Notes: generated by a model from the letters alone, not told the origin. A DNA stretch of 64,000 nt from Paenibacillus ehimensis NBRC 15659 (GCF_004000785.1 NZ_BILX01000008.1:1-64000), one strand, 5' to 3'; shown: positions 36,587 to 46,078, counted from the first letter of the stretch. Translations and numbers: made by a program.

Positions 36587-37852
36587 TCATCCCTCCCTTA
36601 CGGCTGCCGGCTGCGGCTGATTCAGCCCCATCGCCTGCAGCAGCGTCCGGAATTTGGCGGACGTCTCCGCCAGCTCGGCCTGCGGGTTCGATCCGGCAAC
36701 GATTCCCGCGCCGGCGAACAGCCGCAGCTCACGGCCTTCCACCTCGGCGCAGCGAATCGTCACGACCCATTCCCCGTCGCCATTCGCATCGCACCAGCCG
36801 ACTGCTCCCGTGAAGAAGCCCCGGTCGAACGGCTCGCTATCGCAAATCGTCTCTCTCGCCAAATCGGTCGGCGTTCCGCAAACCGCCGGTGTCGGGTGAA
36901 GCGCCAAAGCCAGCTCCAGCGACGATACCCAAGGATCGGACAGCTCTCCGGTAAGGACCGTGGACAGATGCCACATCGTGGAGGTCTGTACAAGCGAGGG
37001 CTCGCTTGGTACGTCCAGCCTGCTGCAATAGGGACGCAGCGCTGCAGCGACGGCTTCGATCACGACCGCGTGCTCATGCCGGTCCTTGGCCGAAGCAAGG
37101 AGCGCCTCCGCCCTCCGCCGATCCTCGACCGGATCGCTGCTGCGGGGCGCGGAGCCCGCGAGCGGATTCGCCTTCAGCCGCCCTCCCGTTCTCGTCACAA
37201 GCAGCTCAGGGCTGGCGCCGATCAGCGTTCGCGGCTCCCGGCTGTTCGTTTCGTTCGGAGTCCATGCGGCCCGGGCTTCTCCCGGGGCCAGATTCACCGC
37301 AAACGTATAGCCGTGCGGATTATGCCGGGCCAAGTTGCGGAGAAGCCGGTTGACATCGACCTTCGCCGGAAGCGTCAGATGCAAGGTTCTCCCAAGAACG
37401 ACCTTGCGGAGGTCCCCCTTCTGAAAATACGCCAAAGCCCGGCTCACGCTCCGCTCGTAGACTTCCGGCTCCGGTACGGGACGCAGCTGATAATCCGATG
37501 CGGCAAGCTGCTTTTCCGCAGCCTCGCCGTGCAGCTGCAGCCTGCCGGCCCACCGGGCCGTCTGCGGCACAATCAGCTCCGCTGGCTTCGCGGGATCGAA
37601 GGGAATCGCTCCTACGACAACGGATGGCGCCCCTCCGGAAAATTGCGTGCGGGCCAGCAGCTCGGCCACGCGCTGCGGCAAGCTCTTGCGCCGATCCGCG
37701 TCTTTCTGTACGGACAGTCTGGCCGCCTCCCCTTTCGCCAGCAGCGTACGCTGCGGCGAGGCCAGGAAAAACGACGAGCCGGCTTCATACATATCGATAA
37801 GTTCAGAAGCCCATGCGGCAGGAACCGTGTCCAGGTTCACCATGTCCATCAT
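36587..37852 (-). CDS. dhbC: Isochorismate synthase DhbC
   Basis: A 421-residue chorismate-utilising enzyme. The conserved catalytic half (about 150-410) includes [10 protein letters not shown], the substrate-binding ASPELLV.., [10 protein letters not shown], the [15 protein letters not shown] helix and [10 protein letters not shown], with the closing [11 protein letters not shown] and [19 protein letters not shown]. It isomerises chorismate to isochorismate, the first committed step of 2,3-DHB synthesis. Start ATG at 37852, with a second ATG adjacent. It lies between dhbA and dhbE. Confidence 0.94.
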   Translation of the reverse strand: MMDMVNLDTVPAAWASELIDMYEAGSSFFLASPQRTLLAKGEAARLSVQKDADRRKSLPQRVAELLARTQFSGGAPSVVVGAIPFDPAKPAELIVPQTARWAGRLQLHGEAAEKQLAASDYQLRPVPEPEVYERSVSRALAYFQKGDLRKVVLGRTLHLTLPAKVDVNRLLRNLARHNPHGYTFAVNLAPGEARAAWTPNETNSREPRTLIGASPELLVTRTGGRLKANPLAGSAPRSSDPVEDRRRAEALLASAKDRHEHAVVIEAVAAALRPYCSRLDVPSEPSLVQTSTMWHLSTVLTGELSDPWVSSLELALALHPTPAVCGTPTDLARETICDSEPFDRGFFTGAVGWCDANGDGEWVVTIRCAEVEGRELRLFAGAGIVAGSNPQAELAETSAKFRTLLQAMGLNQPQPAAVREG

Positions 37853-37877
37853 CCCTCTCTTTTAGAATGAAATGAAA

Positions 37878-38660
37878 TTAATTTCCCAGCGTTGCGCCGC
37901 CGTCGACGCACAAATCGCTCATGGTAATATGACCTGCCCGGTCGGATACGAGAAAAACGACCGCATCCGCAATATCGGACGGTCTTGCCAGCTTCCCAAG
38001 CGGAATGCCCAGCCGGAACGACTCCGGCGAGCCCGCGATGACCGCCCGCGCCCCGGACTCATCCGCCCACAGCAGACGCTGCATCGCCGTATCGGTCGAG
38101 CCCGGCGAGACGATATTGCAGCGGATATTGTGCTTGGCATGCTCCAGCCCCAGGCATTTGGTAAACACCGTCGACGCCGCCTTGGAGGCCGCATAGGCCG
38201 CCATATGCATGCGCGGTACCCCGGCGGCATTCGACCCTACGGTTACGATCGCCCCGGATCGGCGGAAGGCCATGCGCCGAACCACAGAGCGGGATACGTA
38301 AAACACGCCTTTCGTATTGACGGCAAATGTCGCCTCCCAGTCCTCGTCGCTATATGATTCGATAGCCCCCATCCGCAGCACCCCGGCGACATTGACGAGG
38401 ATGCCGATGGGCCCCAGCTCCCGCTCGATGCGCTCCACCGCGTCCTCTACCGCCGAGCTGTCGCTTACATCAGCCGGATAAGCCGCAGCCTGACAGCCCT
38501 GGGCACTCAGCTCCGCTACAAGACGGCCAAGCCCGTCCGCGTTGCGGTCTACGGCGGCCACGGAAGCCCCGAGCTCAGCCAGCGCACGCGCTACGGCTTC
38601 CCCTATCCCTTGGGCCGCTCCGGTGACGAGCGCGACTTTTCCTTTGATTCCAAGCTCCAC
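37878..38660 (-). CDS. dhbA: 2,3-dihydro-2,3-dihydroxybenzoate dehydrogenase DhbA
   Basis: A 260-residue short-chain dehydrogenase with TGAAQGIG at 14-21, the NNAG-equivalent VNVAG, the catalytic Ser in VTVGSNAAG and the YAASKAA motif supplying Tyr and Lys. It oxidises 2,3-dihydro-2,3-dihydroxybenzoate to 2,3-DHB with NAD. A GTG at 38660 is the likely start. It is the first of the dhbACEBF genes; 81 bases separate it from the upstream esterase gene and show no promoter or Fur box, so it is read from the promoter at 40.7 kb. Confidence 0.94.
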   Translation of the reverse strand: MELGIKGKVALVTGAAQGIGEAVARALAELGASVAAVDRNADGLGRLVAELSAQGCQAAAYPADVSDSSAVEDAVERIERELGPIGILVNVAGVLRMGAIESYSDEDWEATFAVNTKGVFYVSRSVVRRMAFRRSGAIVTVGSNAAGVPRMHMAAYAASKAASTVFTKCLGLEHAKHNIRCNIVSPGSTDTAMQRLLWADESGARAVIAGSPESFRLGIPLGKLARPSDIADAVVFLVSDRAGHITMSDLCVDGGATLGN

Positions 38661-38741
38661 CTCTTCATCTCCGTCCTTTCGCCATTCGCTTTAACGTCCT
38701 CTGCTCCCCCGCATCCCCTTCCCGATAGCTCCCGCCGCCGT

Positions 38742-39656
38742 TCACGGCTTCGGCCGCAGCGCCAGCCGCAAAGCCCGGCTGATCAGCACGGGCAGCACCG
38801 ATACGTGCCCCTCGCCTTCAAATTCCTTATATTCTACATCCAATCCGCGCCCGGACAATGCCGCCAAGCGCTCCGAGAGCGCCAGCGCGCGGTCGCAATT
38901 GCGCGAGATATGCGTCTTCTCCAGCTCGCCTACGCCGAGCAGCAGCTCGATCCGGTTCGGCGCAGGCTGCAAGCCTCTCGCAAATTCCCGCTCCGCCTCC
39001 AGCAGGAACGGCTCGTTCCAGTGAAGCGAAGGGCTTCCCGCAATATAGCTTTGAAACGCATGCGGCCTCGCAAACAGCGCGTACAGCACAAATAACCCGC
39101 CGAGCGAATGTCCGAAAATCGTCTGTCTGCTGCGGTCCACTTGAAACTCGCCTTCGATCTGCGGCTTTAATTCCTCCTCGATGAATGTCAAAAAATAATC
39201 GGCTCCGCCTTGCTCGGGAAGCGGCATGCTGTCCGATCTGTTCAAATATTGTATCGTAGGCGCCGGCGTCAGATCGTAAAACCGCTCCGGCGCGAACGGC
39301 CCATCCACCGGGTACCCGATCCCGACGATCACCGCCGGGACGATCCCGGTTTTGTCGGGCCGGCGGCTTTGCAGCCGCACGGCTTCCACCATCGTGCCGA
39401 ACACCGAATTCGCATCCAGCAAATAAATGACCGGAAATCCGGCAGGAGGCGGCTCCTCCGGAGGCTTCGCCACAAGAATCTGATACCTCCGGTGATGATC
39501 GCGCGATTTCATGATCCACTGCTCCGCCCACGGAATATCGACTTTGCTGCGCGTAAGGTCCTTCAGCGTCACTTCGCTTTTTTCGTTCGGCTTGAACGTC
39601 ACTATGCTTCCATCTCCTTCAATGCTTACGCTCTGAACCGCCACGCTTCCGTTCAT
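38742..39656 (-). CDS. BesA/IroE-like siderophore trilactone esterase
   Basis: A 304-residue alpha/beta hydrolase of the esterase D-like group used on catecholate trilactones. The nucleophile is in GHSLGGLF (about residue 190), the acid Glu/Asp follows GVGELEKTH, and the histidine is in FEGEGHVSV near the end. It has no signal peptide, so it acts in the cytoplasm on the imported ferric siderophore to open the lactone and release iron. It starts 12 bases after the binding-protein gene stop. The ATG at 39656 lacks a good ribosome site; a GTG at 39602 after GAAGGAG is an alternative. Confidence 0.85.
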   Translation of the reverse strand: MNGSVAVQSVSIEGDGSIVTFKPNEKSEVTLKDLTRSKVDIPWAEQWIMKSRDHHRRYQILVAKPPEEPPPAGFPVIYLLDANSVFGTMVEAVRLQSRRPDKTGIVPAVIVGIGYPVDGPFAPERFYDLTPAPTIQYLNRSDSMPLPEQGGADYFLTFIEEELKPQIEGEFQVDRSRQTIFGHSLGGLFVLYALFARPHAFQSYIAGSPSLHWNEPFLLEAEREFARGLQPAPNRIELLLGVGELEKTHISRNCDRALALSERLAALSGRGLDVEYKEFEGEGHVSVLPVLISRALRLALRPKP

Positions 39657-39668
39657 CGGCGAATTCGC

Positions 39669-40685
39669 TTATTTGACCAAATGCTTGACCGTATCGTCTA
39701 TAATTTTCTCGTAAGCGATCAGGCCGTTCCCGAGCCAGTAATTATCGCTCACCTCGAACACCTGTCCCTGCTTGACGGCAGGCATCGCCTTCCAAATCAG
39801 GCTGCCCGTAATTTCTTTGATCCGCTCCGTCCCCTGTCCATATTGATTGATGATGAAAATGTAGTCCGCATCCAATTCAGGAAGTATTTCCAAGGAAATA
39901 GCGGCGCTGTTCTCCTTTTCCACAAGCTTGGGCTTGCCGAGACCGAGCTTCTGGTACAGGACCTGCCCGCTCATGTAGTTCCCGCCCATCAAGCTCACGC
40001 CCCTGGCTGCGAAGCGGATGACCGCCACCTTTTTCCCTTTTGCGGCTTGATCCAGCTTCTCCTTGGCTTCCTGCACCTTCTGACGATACGCTTTCAGCGC
40101 TTGCTCCGCTTCCGCCGATTTGCCGAGCAGGCTCCCCAGGGTCGTAAGCGATTTCTCAACATCGCCGGAGGCATTCGTAAAAGCGTACGTCGGCGCAATT
40201 TTGGCATACTTCTCGTAATTGCCGTTGCCCGAGTAGCTGGTATTTTGCAAAATGATCAAATCGGGATTATAAGCCATCAGCACCTCCGGAGAAGGAGGGC
40301 CGCCCGAGAAATCGAGCCGGGGAACGCCGCTCAGCTCCTGCTGCAAATAATCCTGCCCTTGCGAACCGCTTGACCATTGGGCGACCGGCTTGATCCCCAG
40401 CTTCAATAAGGAGTCCTCCAAATACGGGGCAAAAATCCGCTTCGGCGCCGCAGGCACCTTGACCTCATGACCCAGCTCGTCCTTGACGACCTGTTCTTCG
40501 GCAGGAGCCGGGCTTTGGCCGCCTGCGGCAGCGCTTTTGTCGTTTGTATCGGCCTCCGGCACAGGGGCTGCCGCATTGTTCGCCGTGCCGCAGCCGGACA
40601 GCAGCCCGCCCGCCACGACAAGGCACAGCAAGACGGACATCGGCATGCGGCCGGCCAGCCTTAATCGATGAAGCATATCACGCAT
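39669..40685 (-). CDS. Ferric siderophore ABC transporter substrate-binding lipoprotein (FeuA-like)
   Basis: A 338-residue lipoprotein. Residues 1-32 are a signal peptide with lipobox LLSGC, then an Ala/Glu-rich tether to about 65. The periplasmic-binding fold of the iron-siderophore class follows (DELGHEVKVPAAPKRIFAPYLED and LMAYNPDLIILQN). It binds the ferric catecholate outside the membrane and hands it to FeuBC-type permeases, which are not in this window. AAGGAGAG precedes the ATG and a Fur box lies about 17 bases upstream of the start. It is the first gene of the biosynthetic operon. Confidence 0.9.
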   Translation of the reverse strand: MRDMLHRLRLAGRMPMSVLLCLVVAGGLLSGCGTANNAAAPVPEADTNDKSAAAGGQSPAPAEEQVVKDELGHEVKVPAAPKRIFAPYLEDSLLKLGIKPVAQWSSGSQGQDYLQQELSGVPRLDFSGGPPSPEVLMAYNPDLIILQNTSYSGNGNYEKYAKIAPTYAFTNASGDVEKSLTTLGSLLGKSAEAEQALKAYRQKVQEAKEKLDQAAKGKKVAVIRFAARGVSLMGGNYMSGQVLYQKLGLGKPKLVEKENSAAISLEILPELDADYIFIINQYGQGTERIKEITGSLIWKAMPAVKQGQVFEVSDNYWLGNGLIAYEKIIDDTVKHLVK

Positions 40686-40701
40686 GGAATCTCTCCTTCG
40701 A

Positions 40702-40720
40702 TGATAATAATTCTCATTCA
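40702..40720. promoter_or_regulatory. Fur box at the start of the siderophore operon
   Basis: TGATAATAATTCTCA (40702-40716) matches the 7-1-7 Fur core TGATAATnATTATCA at 14 of 15 positions. A TATAAT on the minus strand (40726-40731) lies just upstream of it, so Fur would cover the transcription start. The 48-base gap between the regulator gene and the lipoprotein gene holds the whole promoter. Confidence 0.85.
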
Positions 40721-40733
40721 GGAGGATTATACA

Positions 40734-41954
40734 TCATGGTGCGAAGCGGGCACCATGGACGCTATCCTGTAATGAATTTGGACAATTCCCTGTAAACAAG
40801 AGCTGCGCTTCATCCAGCATCCGCGCCACGGACACGGCGGAATACTCGAACCAGGGGTCCGAGGAAATCAGATGCACCTGCCCGTTTCGGACGGCTTTGA
40901 GCTGACGCCACGCCGCCGAATGCTGAAGCGCCAGCCAATACGCCCGCGACGCGGCTTCGGGACATACGAGGAGCAGCAGACGGTCGGGATTCAGCTCCGC
41001 AAGCCGTTCCATCGTAAGCGGCTGGTGGCCGGACGGCTCCGCCCGGTAAACCAATTTCAGCTTTAAATCCCGGCAGAGCACGTCTTCCATGCCGCGGTTG
41101 CAATAAGCATGAAGACCTTGCCCGAAAATACGCAGGACCAGAATCCGGTCGTCACCGAGCGCCTCGCCGATGTGCGCCCGGGCCAGCTCCGCCCGCCGTT
41201 CGTAGCCGGCGATCCACTGCTCCGCCTTCTCCTCTTGCTCCAGGAACCCGGCGATCAGGCGAAGCTGCTCCCGCCATCCGTCCCGCTCCGCCGAAACGAA
41301 CAAAGACGGCGCGATTTCTTTCAGCTTCCGTTTCTCGTCTTCGCCCAGCCGGTCGGTGCCGATAATCGCATCGGGGCGCGCCTGCACCAGCGTCCCCAAA
41401 TTTTCCTCGAACGACCAGCTCGTATAAGGGTCCGTCAGCTTGAGGGGGCGCTTGATCCGCTCTTTATAGGCGTTATAGTAATAAGGAGTCCACTTCGAAT
41501 CGAGCGGCGCCGCCGTCGGCATAATATTCAGCGCCAGCAGCTGCCCGGTGACCGAGGAAGAGCATGCGGCGATTTGCTGCCTGGCTTTTTTGACATAGTC
41601 GGAGGGAGATACGCCCACCTCCTTCTTGAATTTGCGGCTGAAATAAAACTCGTCCCGGTACCCCACCTTTTGGGCGATTTCCCGCAGCCGCTCCTCCGAT
41701 TCCATCAAGTAACGCTTGGCCCGGCTAATCCGGAGGTCCGTCAAGTAATCCATCGCGCTCTGCCCGTAGGTTTTCTTGAAGAGGTCCACAAAATATTTGG
41801 GGGTAATATTCGCCATCTGCGCCAACTGTCCGATCGACAAAGGCTCGTTATAGTGCTCGTTCATAAACTCGCGGATTTCAATCAGGCTCTTCTTCGGACT
41901 CCGGCTCCTCGCAGACTTGGTTCGCTCTCTGGGCAGCCTTTCTTTTTGAAGCAT
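40734..41954 (-). CDS. Btr-like AraC regulator fused to a siderophore-binding domain
   Basis: A 406-residue protein. Two AraC helix-turn-helix motifs occupy about residues 25-130 (LSIGQLAQMANITPKYFVDLF and LREIAQKVGYRDEFYFSRKFK). They are followed by a ferric-siderophore periplasmic-binding fold (about 140-406) without any signal peptide. It is therefore a cytoplasmic activator that senses the imported siderophore, like Btr of Bacillus subtilis, but the N-terminal sensor-like domain of Btr is absent and the HTH is at the very start. The ATG at 41954 follows AAGGAGG by eight bases. It is preceded by a perfect Fur box, and its product probably activates the next promoter. Confidence 0.88.
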   Translation of the reverse strand: MLQKERLPRERTKSARSRSPKKSLIEIREFMNEHYNEPLSIGQLAQMANITPKYFVDLFKKTYGQSAMDYLTDLRISRAKRYLMESEERLREIAQKVGYRDEFYFSRKFKKEVGVSPSDYVKKARQQIAACSSSVTGQLLALNIMPTAAPLDSKWTPYYYNAYKERIKRPLKLTDPYTSWSFEENLGTLVQARPDAIIGTDRLGEDEKRKLKEIAPSLFVSAERDGWREQLRLIAGFLEQEEKAEQWIAGYERRAELARAHIGEALGDDRILVLRIFGQGLHAYCNRGMEDVLCRDLKLKLVYRAEPSGHQPLTMERLAELNPDRLLLLVCPEAASRAYWLALQHSAAWRQLKAVRNGQVHLISSDPWFEYSAVSVARMLDEAQLLFTGNCPNSLQDSVHGARFAP

Positions 41955-41991
41955 AATAGCCCTCCTTCCAGTATCCACATGATGACTTCGC

Positions 41992-42010
41992 GATAATGAT
42001 AATCATTATC
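41992..42010. promoter_or_regulatory. Perfect Fur box before the Btr-like gene
   Basis: All 19 bases equal the classical Fur consensus GATAATGATAATCATTATC. A TTGACT (minus strand, 42038-42043) with TATGAT/GATACC-like sequence downstream forms the likely promoter overlapping it. Confidence 0.95.
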
Positions 42011-42094
42011 AGTAAGGTATCATATCCCTTTATTTCCAGTCAATCCCGTTCAAGAAAATATAATAAACGCTTCCTTCCACCGCGCAGCGTTGAT

Positions 42095-42139
42095 AAAAAA
42101 AGAACCGAAGAAACAAGCAACGGCGCTTCGAACCGTTGC
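42095..42139 (-). terminator. Probable terminator of the stand-alone NRPS gene
   Basis: GCAACGG (42117-42123) and CCGTTGC (42133-42139) form a perfect stem. The T run on the minus strand (TTTTTTT) comes 15 bases later, so termination may use a longer structure. Confidence 0.5.
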
Positions 42140-42169
42140 CTTTCTCCGGTCAGCCTATAACTCAAATTG

Positions 42170-45100
42170 CTAGTTTGGGAGCGATTCCCCCTGATATTCC
42201 GCACATGCCGCCTCATGGAACGCCGCCCGGACTTCCTCGACGTCAATCTTGTAGCTGCATCGCATGGAAAACATGAAGCCGTCGGCGTGAGACGCGGCGA
42301 TGCAATTAAACAGCGAGTAAATCGGCAGCGGATTCGGCTGCTTCACGACGGTATCGTCGTACACGTTTTGCTGCGAAAGCCCTTTGGTGCTGTTGCCCAA
42401 ATAATTAAACATGAACAGGTCGAGGTGCTCGTATTGCTCCCCAAACTGTACGAGCTCCTTGATTCGGTCCCAGCTGCCACGGCAAGCGGGATCGGTAAGC
42501 AGGTGCATAAAATTGATGTTGTGGTCCTTCAAAAGATCCAACCGGGTTCTTACGGAACGAATCGTCTCTTCCTGCTTCCATCTCGCATCGATCAAGAGAG
42601 GCACGAAATCGATAAATTCCCCGATCGTATTGTAATACGACGCATCTTCGTACCTTCGTCCGTCATATAAGAACAGCAAGGGCAAATGATTCGTCCCCAA
42701 ATAAGTTTGCAGCCCCTTGGCATAGACGGAAAGCGCGGCCCCCAAAGAATGCTCCTTCGCCGGTATATTCACGTTGAACAATAAAGCTTCGTCACTCGTC
42801 CGATGAGCCAGCCGACGCAGGATGTCCCGCTTGCTCCGTTGAAACGTCTCCAATTCAAAGGCCGGGATCAGTTCTTGCTCCGCGATGGCTTGGGGGCCGC
42901 GTTGAATTTGATGGACATACGCAGCAAACGGCTTGACTTCCTCCAATGGCGGCGCTTGGTCCTGAAGCAGATTTCTGTAGCAGGAGACCAGCTGCCGCTC
43001 GATGACTTCCGTCGTCACCCGGTCGCACAGGACATGATGCAGGACCCCGATCACATAATGCTCGCGCAAATTTCGTTTCAGCACGACCATTTGATACAAA
43101 ATATGCTCCCCGGCGTACCGGGTGTTTTCAACGACATCCTGCAGCATGTCCATAAACGGGCCGCTCGGATCGAGGCCCGAAACGTCGATGAGGCTAAGCT
43201 TCGGCGGACGTCCGGAAGGAAACGCATACTCCTTCCAGCAAACGCACGGCTCCCCTTGGACGGGAACGCTTCTCAGCTGCCCTTGGTTTTGTACGAGCCA
43301 AGCGTAAGCCCGGTCCAGCAGCGCGCAATCCACATACTCGTCCAGCTTGAAGAAAACAAGGCTGGGAGGCGTTTGGAACTTAATCTGCATCTGTTGTATC
43401 GCCCCGAGCGGGTATTCGTGCGCCACTTGCCCCGTTTTGATCCACCGGTCCATTTGATCGTAATCGTCTTGCAGCCGCCCGCGAATAGCCTCCGCCTCAT
43501 CCGCTCCCATCCGTCGCAGACCAAGACGGCGGCAAAAGACCTCTTCCTCGACCGCTTCGTGCGGCTCCGCTTCGATTTTTTGATGCAGAGGCACGATATA
43601 GTGGGGCAGGAGCGTTTTGGCCACTTTCCCGGTCATCATCCGTACGAGCCTTTCGACGCGGTCCTCCTCTGCGTCATCGCTGTAGAGAACGTAAATCTCT
43701 TTCGTTTCGTGAAGAAAATCCCGCACCAAGTACGAGACCAGCTCGTATACGCCCCCCGTTTCCCGGTGCAGCCAGGCCGTCAGCTCTTCTTTCGTTTCGA
43801 TAACGCGTTCCCGCTCCTTGGCCGATTGAAGGTAAACGGCCAGCGCCCGGATCGAATTGCAGTGATAAATATCGGTTAAGGTAACGTAATAGCCCGCTTT
43901 CTCCATTTCTGTCATTAACGCCAACGCTTTCAGCGAATGTCCGCCGAGATCGTAAAAGCCGTCCAGCACGCTAAGGTTCGGAACTCCCAGAACTTCCCGC
44001 CAAATCTCCGCCAGCTCGGCTTCCAGCTCCGTGGCGGGAGCGGCATGTTCCGTCCCGGTATGCAGACTTTCCTCCGGGACCGGCAGCGCTTTGCGGTCCA
44101 CCTTGCCGTTGATGGTGAGCGGGATTTGCTCCAGCTGCACGAAGTAGGACGGGATCATGTAGTCCGGCAGCTTCTGTGCCAAAGCGCTCCGCACCTCGCT
44201 TGCGGTGAACGCGCGGTCCGCCACAAAGTAGGCGCATAACTGCTTCTGCCCGCTCTCGTCCTCCCTGGCGACCACGACGGCCTCCCGGACCGCTTCCGTC
44301 TTCGCAAGCTGCGACTCGATCTCGCCCGGCTCAATGCGGTATCCGCGAATTTTGACCTGCCCGTCGATCCGGCCTTTGTATTCCAGCGTGCCGTCGGCGC
44401 GCCACCGGACCAAATCTCCCGTGCGGTAGCAGCGCTCTCCCGGCCGAAAAGGGCTCTCGACGAACTTCTCCGCCGTGAGCTCCGGCAGGTTCAAATACCC
44501 GCGCGCAACGCCGTCGCCGCCGACGAGAAGCTCCCCCCATGCACCAATGGGCAGCAGCTTCATCGAACGGTCGGTCACGTAGGCCGTCGAATAGCTGATC
44601 GGACGGCCGATTGGCACCGCTTCCGTCTGCCTACCGACGATCGGATGGGTCGTGGAGAATGTCGTATTTTCGGTCGGGCCATAAGCGTTTACGACAGCCA
44701 GCCCGGGGTTATCGCGCAGCACAAGATTGACATGCGGCACCGATAGGACATCGCCCCCGACAAGCAGCGTTTGCAGGCCGCCGAACAGCGTGCTGTCCTG
44801 CTGAGACAATTGATTGAAAAGCGGCGAGGTGAGCCACAACGTCGTAATTTCGTAACGCCGGATCGCTTCCTTCAATTTTGCCGCATTCAAGATGACCTCG
44901 TTGTTGACGAGATAAAGCCGGCCGCCATTCAGCAGCGCTCCCCAAATTTCGAACGTGGAGGCGTCGAAAACGACCGCGCCGGTTTGCAAAATCCGCGTCG
45001 TTTCATCCAGTGCGACGTAGTTGCAATTTTTCACCAGCCGAATGACGCTGCGGTGCTCGACCATAACGCCTTTCGGCTTGCCGGTCGAACCCGAGGTATA

Positions 45101-45601
45101 GAGGACATACGCCAAATGATTCGGCCCGGCTGCGGGCCCGATATTCGATCCGTTGCTGTCGTATGCTTGCGGAGCGTCCAAATGGATCGTTTTCCCGCTA
45201 AAGTACGGAAGTACCGGCAACCGGCCCCGGGTGAGCACAAGGTTCGCGCCCGAATCGTCCAGCATGTAGCGGATGCGTTCCTCCGGGTAACCGGGATCGA
45301 TCGGCACGTACGCGCCGCCGGCTTTCAAGATGCCCAGGAGGCCCACGATCAGGTCCAAGGAACGTTCGGCCATGATGCAGACCGGTTGATCCGGCTGCAC
45401 GCCTTCCGCCCGCAAGGTCCGGGCCAGCCGGTTGGCCCGCTCGTTCAGCTCGGCATACGTCAGCTGCCGGTCCTCGAATACGAGAGCCGTTCGGTCCGGC
45501 ATTCGCTCCGCTTGCTCCTCGAACAGTTGGAAAATCGTTTTCTCCCTCGGGCATGCGGTCTTGTTGCCGGTCCGTTGCGGCCATTGCGCCTTCTCCTGCA
45601 T
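42170..45601 (-). CDS. Stand-alone NRPS, A(Val-like)-PCP-linker-C/E-like domain
   Basis: 1143 residues. The A domain (about 15-510) has [11 protein letters not shown] near 172. Hand-aligned specificity residues D-A-F-W-L-G-A-T-F are two off the classical valine code. PCP Ser is in DLGGHSLKAL near 556. Then comes about 130 residues of charged helical sequence (LPHYIVPLHQ within it) not matching a standard domain. From about 732 (EYPLGAIQQMQIK) a condensation/epimerization-type domain follows with HHVLCDR near 857 (catalytic second His and Asp kept, Gly changed to Arg) and NYLG near 1067, the latter typical of epimerization domains. There is no TE, no reductase and no partner NRPS nearby. The ATG at 45601 follows GGGGGGAG. 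The product and partner are unknown; it could serve an unlinked assembly line or make an aminoacyl-PCP for another enzyme. Confidence 0.8.
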   Translation of the reverse strand: MQEKAQWPQRTGNKTACPREKTIFQLFEEQAERMPDRTALVFEDRQLTYAELNERANRLARTLRAEGVQPDQPVCIMAERSLDLIVGLLGILKAGGAYVPIDPGYPEERIRYMLDDSGANLVLTRGRLPVLPYFSGKTIHLDAPQAYDSNGSNIGPAAGPNHLAYVLYTSGSTGKPKGVMVEHRSVIRLVKNCNYVALDETTRILQTGAVVFDASTFEIWGALLNGGRLYLVNNEVILNAAKLKEAIRRYEITTLWLTSPLFNQLSQQDSTLFGGLQTLLVGGDVLSVPHVNLVLRDNPGLAVVNAYGPTENTTFSTTHPIVGRQTEAVPIGRPISYSTAYVTDRSMKLLPIGAWGELLVGGDGVARGYLNLPELTAEKFVESPFRPGERCYRTGDLVRWRADGTLEYKGRIDGQVKIRGYRIEPGEIESQLAKTEAVREAVVVAREDESGQKQLCAYFVADRAFTASEVRSALAQKLPDYMIPSYFVQLEQIPLTINGKVDRKALPVPEESLHTGTEHAAPATELEAELAEIWREVLGVPNLSVLDGFYDLGGHSLKALALMTEMEKAGYYVTLTDIYHCNSIRALAVYLQSAKERERVIETKEELTAWLHRETGGVYELVSYLVRDFLHETKEIYVLYSDDAEEDRVERLVRMMTGKVAKTLLPHYIVPLHQKIEAEPHEAVEEEVFCRRLGLRRMGADEAEAIRGRLQDDYDQMDRWIKTGQVAHEYPLGAIQQMQIKFQTPPSLVFFKLDEYVDCALLDRAYAWLVQNQGQLRSVPVQGEPCVCWKEYAFPSGRPPKLSLIDVSGLDPSGPFMDMLQDVVENTRYAGEHILYQMVVLKRNLREHYVIGVLHHVLCDRVTTEVIERQLVSCYRNLLQDQAPPLEEVKPFAAYVHQIQRGPQAIAEQELIPAFELETFQRSKRDILRRLAHRTSDEALLFNVNIPAKEHSLGAALSVYAKGLQTYLGTNHLPLLFLYDGRRYEDASYYNTIGEFIDFVPLLIDARWKQEETIRSVRTRLDLLKDHNINFMHLLTDPACRGSWDRIKELVQFGEQYEHLDLFMFNYLGNSTKGLSQQNVYDDTVVKQPNPLPIYSLFNCIAASHADGFMFSMRCSYKIDVEEVRAAFHEAACAEYQGESLPN

Positions 45602-45655
45602 CGTTACTCCCCCCCGTTCATCCTTCTTCCATTTGGCGGACAATTGCCGATAACG

Positions 45656-45690
45656 AAATTACATTCATATATCATACAGGATTGTAATTT
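45656..45690. promoter_or_regulatory. Dyad upstream of the stand-alone NRPS gene
   Basis: AAATTACA (45656-45663) is perfectly inverted as TGTAATTT (45683-45690). It lies in the AT-rich promoter region 55 bases before the start. No Fur box is present here, so this NRPS is probably not regulated like the siderophore operon. The role of the dyad is a guess. Confidence 0.3.
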
Positions 45691-45723
45691 ATTTACTCCT
45701 CCATTTCTAATGTAAGATTAACA

Positions 45724-46077
45724 CTATTGTTCCTTTTTTGTCCAACGAAGCTCCATCGTCTGGATGGGCAAGTCAAAAGAACCCCAATGGCAGGCTGCCG
45801 CCGCTCCGTTCAACAAGCCTGCGGCGCTCAAAATCAGAGAGCCGTTACAAACCGACGTCGTCTATTTCACGGTACCGTGTGTTTGGCGAATCCAATCCAG
45901 CGTTTCTTCGTCGTTCATTGGAGTTTTATAGTTAGGCGGACTGCAACCGGGAACGACAAGAATATCGGCTGAAGTTATTTCGGAAAAGCTGTAATCGGCA
46001 TGCAAATCCCCCATTTTGGAGTCCAATTGGATAATCCCTTTTTTCTTGCCGATAAACTTTACGATAGCTCTAAAGAG
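45724..46077 (-). pseudogene. DJ-1/PfpI-family protein remnant with an amber codon
   Basis: The minus-strand frame between stops reads as the middle of a DJ-1/PfpI protein: FIGKKKGIIQLDSKMGDLH, then SADILVVPGCSPPNY, and after a TAG codon the nucleophile elbow TTSVCNGSLILSAAGLLNG and the HW..RW motif. The TAG (45862-45864) stands where family members usually have Trp (TGG) in WTTSVC, so a single G to A change explains it. The N-terminus is missing (stop at 46078-46080) and the C-terminus is cut after RWTKKEQ. The fragment lies between the chitosanase terminator and the NRPS gene. Confidence 0.75.
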
Positions 46078-46078
46078 C

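Noticed and set aside
42803-43879. Plus-strand ORF opposite the stand-alone NRPS
   Set aside because: It mirrors the C/E-like domain; composition and lack of a ribosome site argue against a gene.
45727-45972. 81-codon plus-strand ORF
   Set aside because: It lies antisense to the DJ-1/PfpI remnant, whose motifs are convincing on the minus strand.
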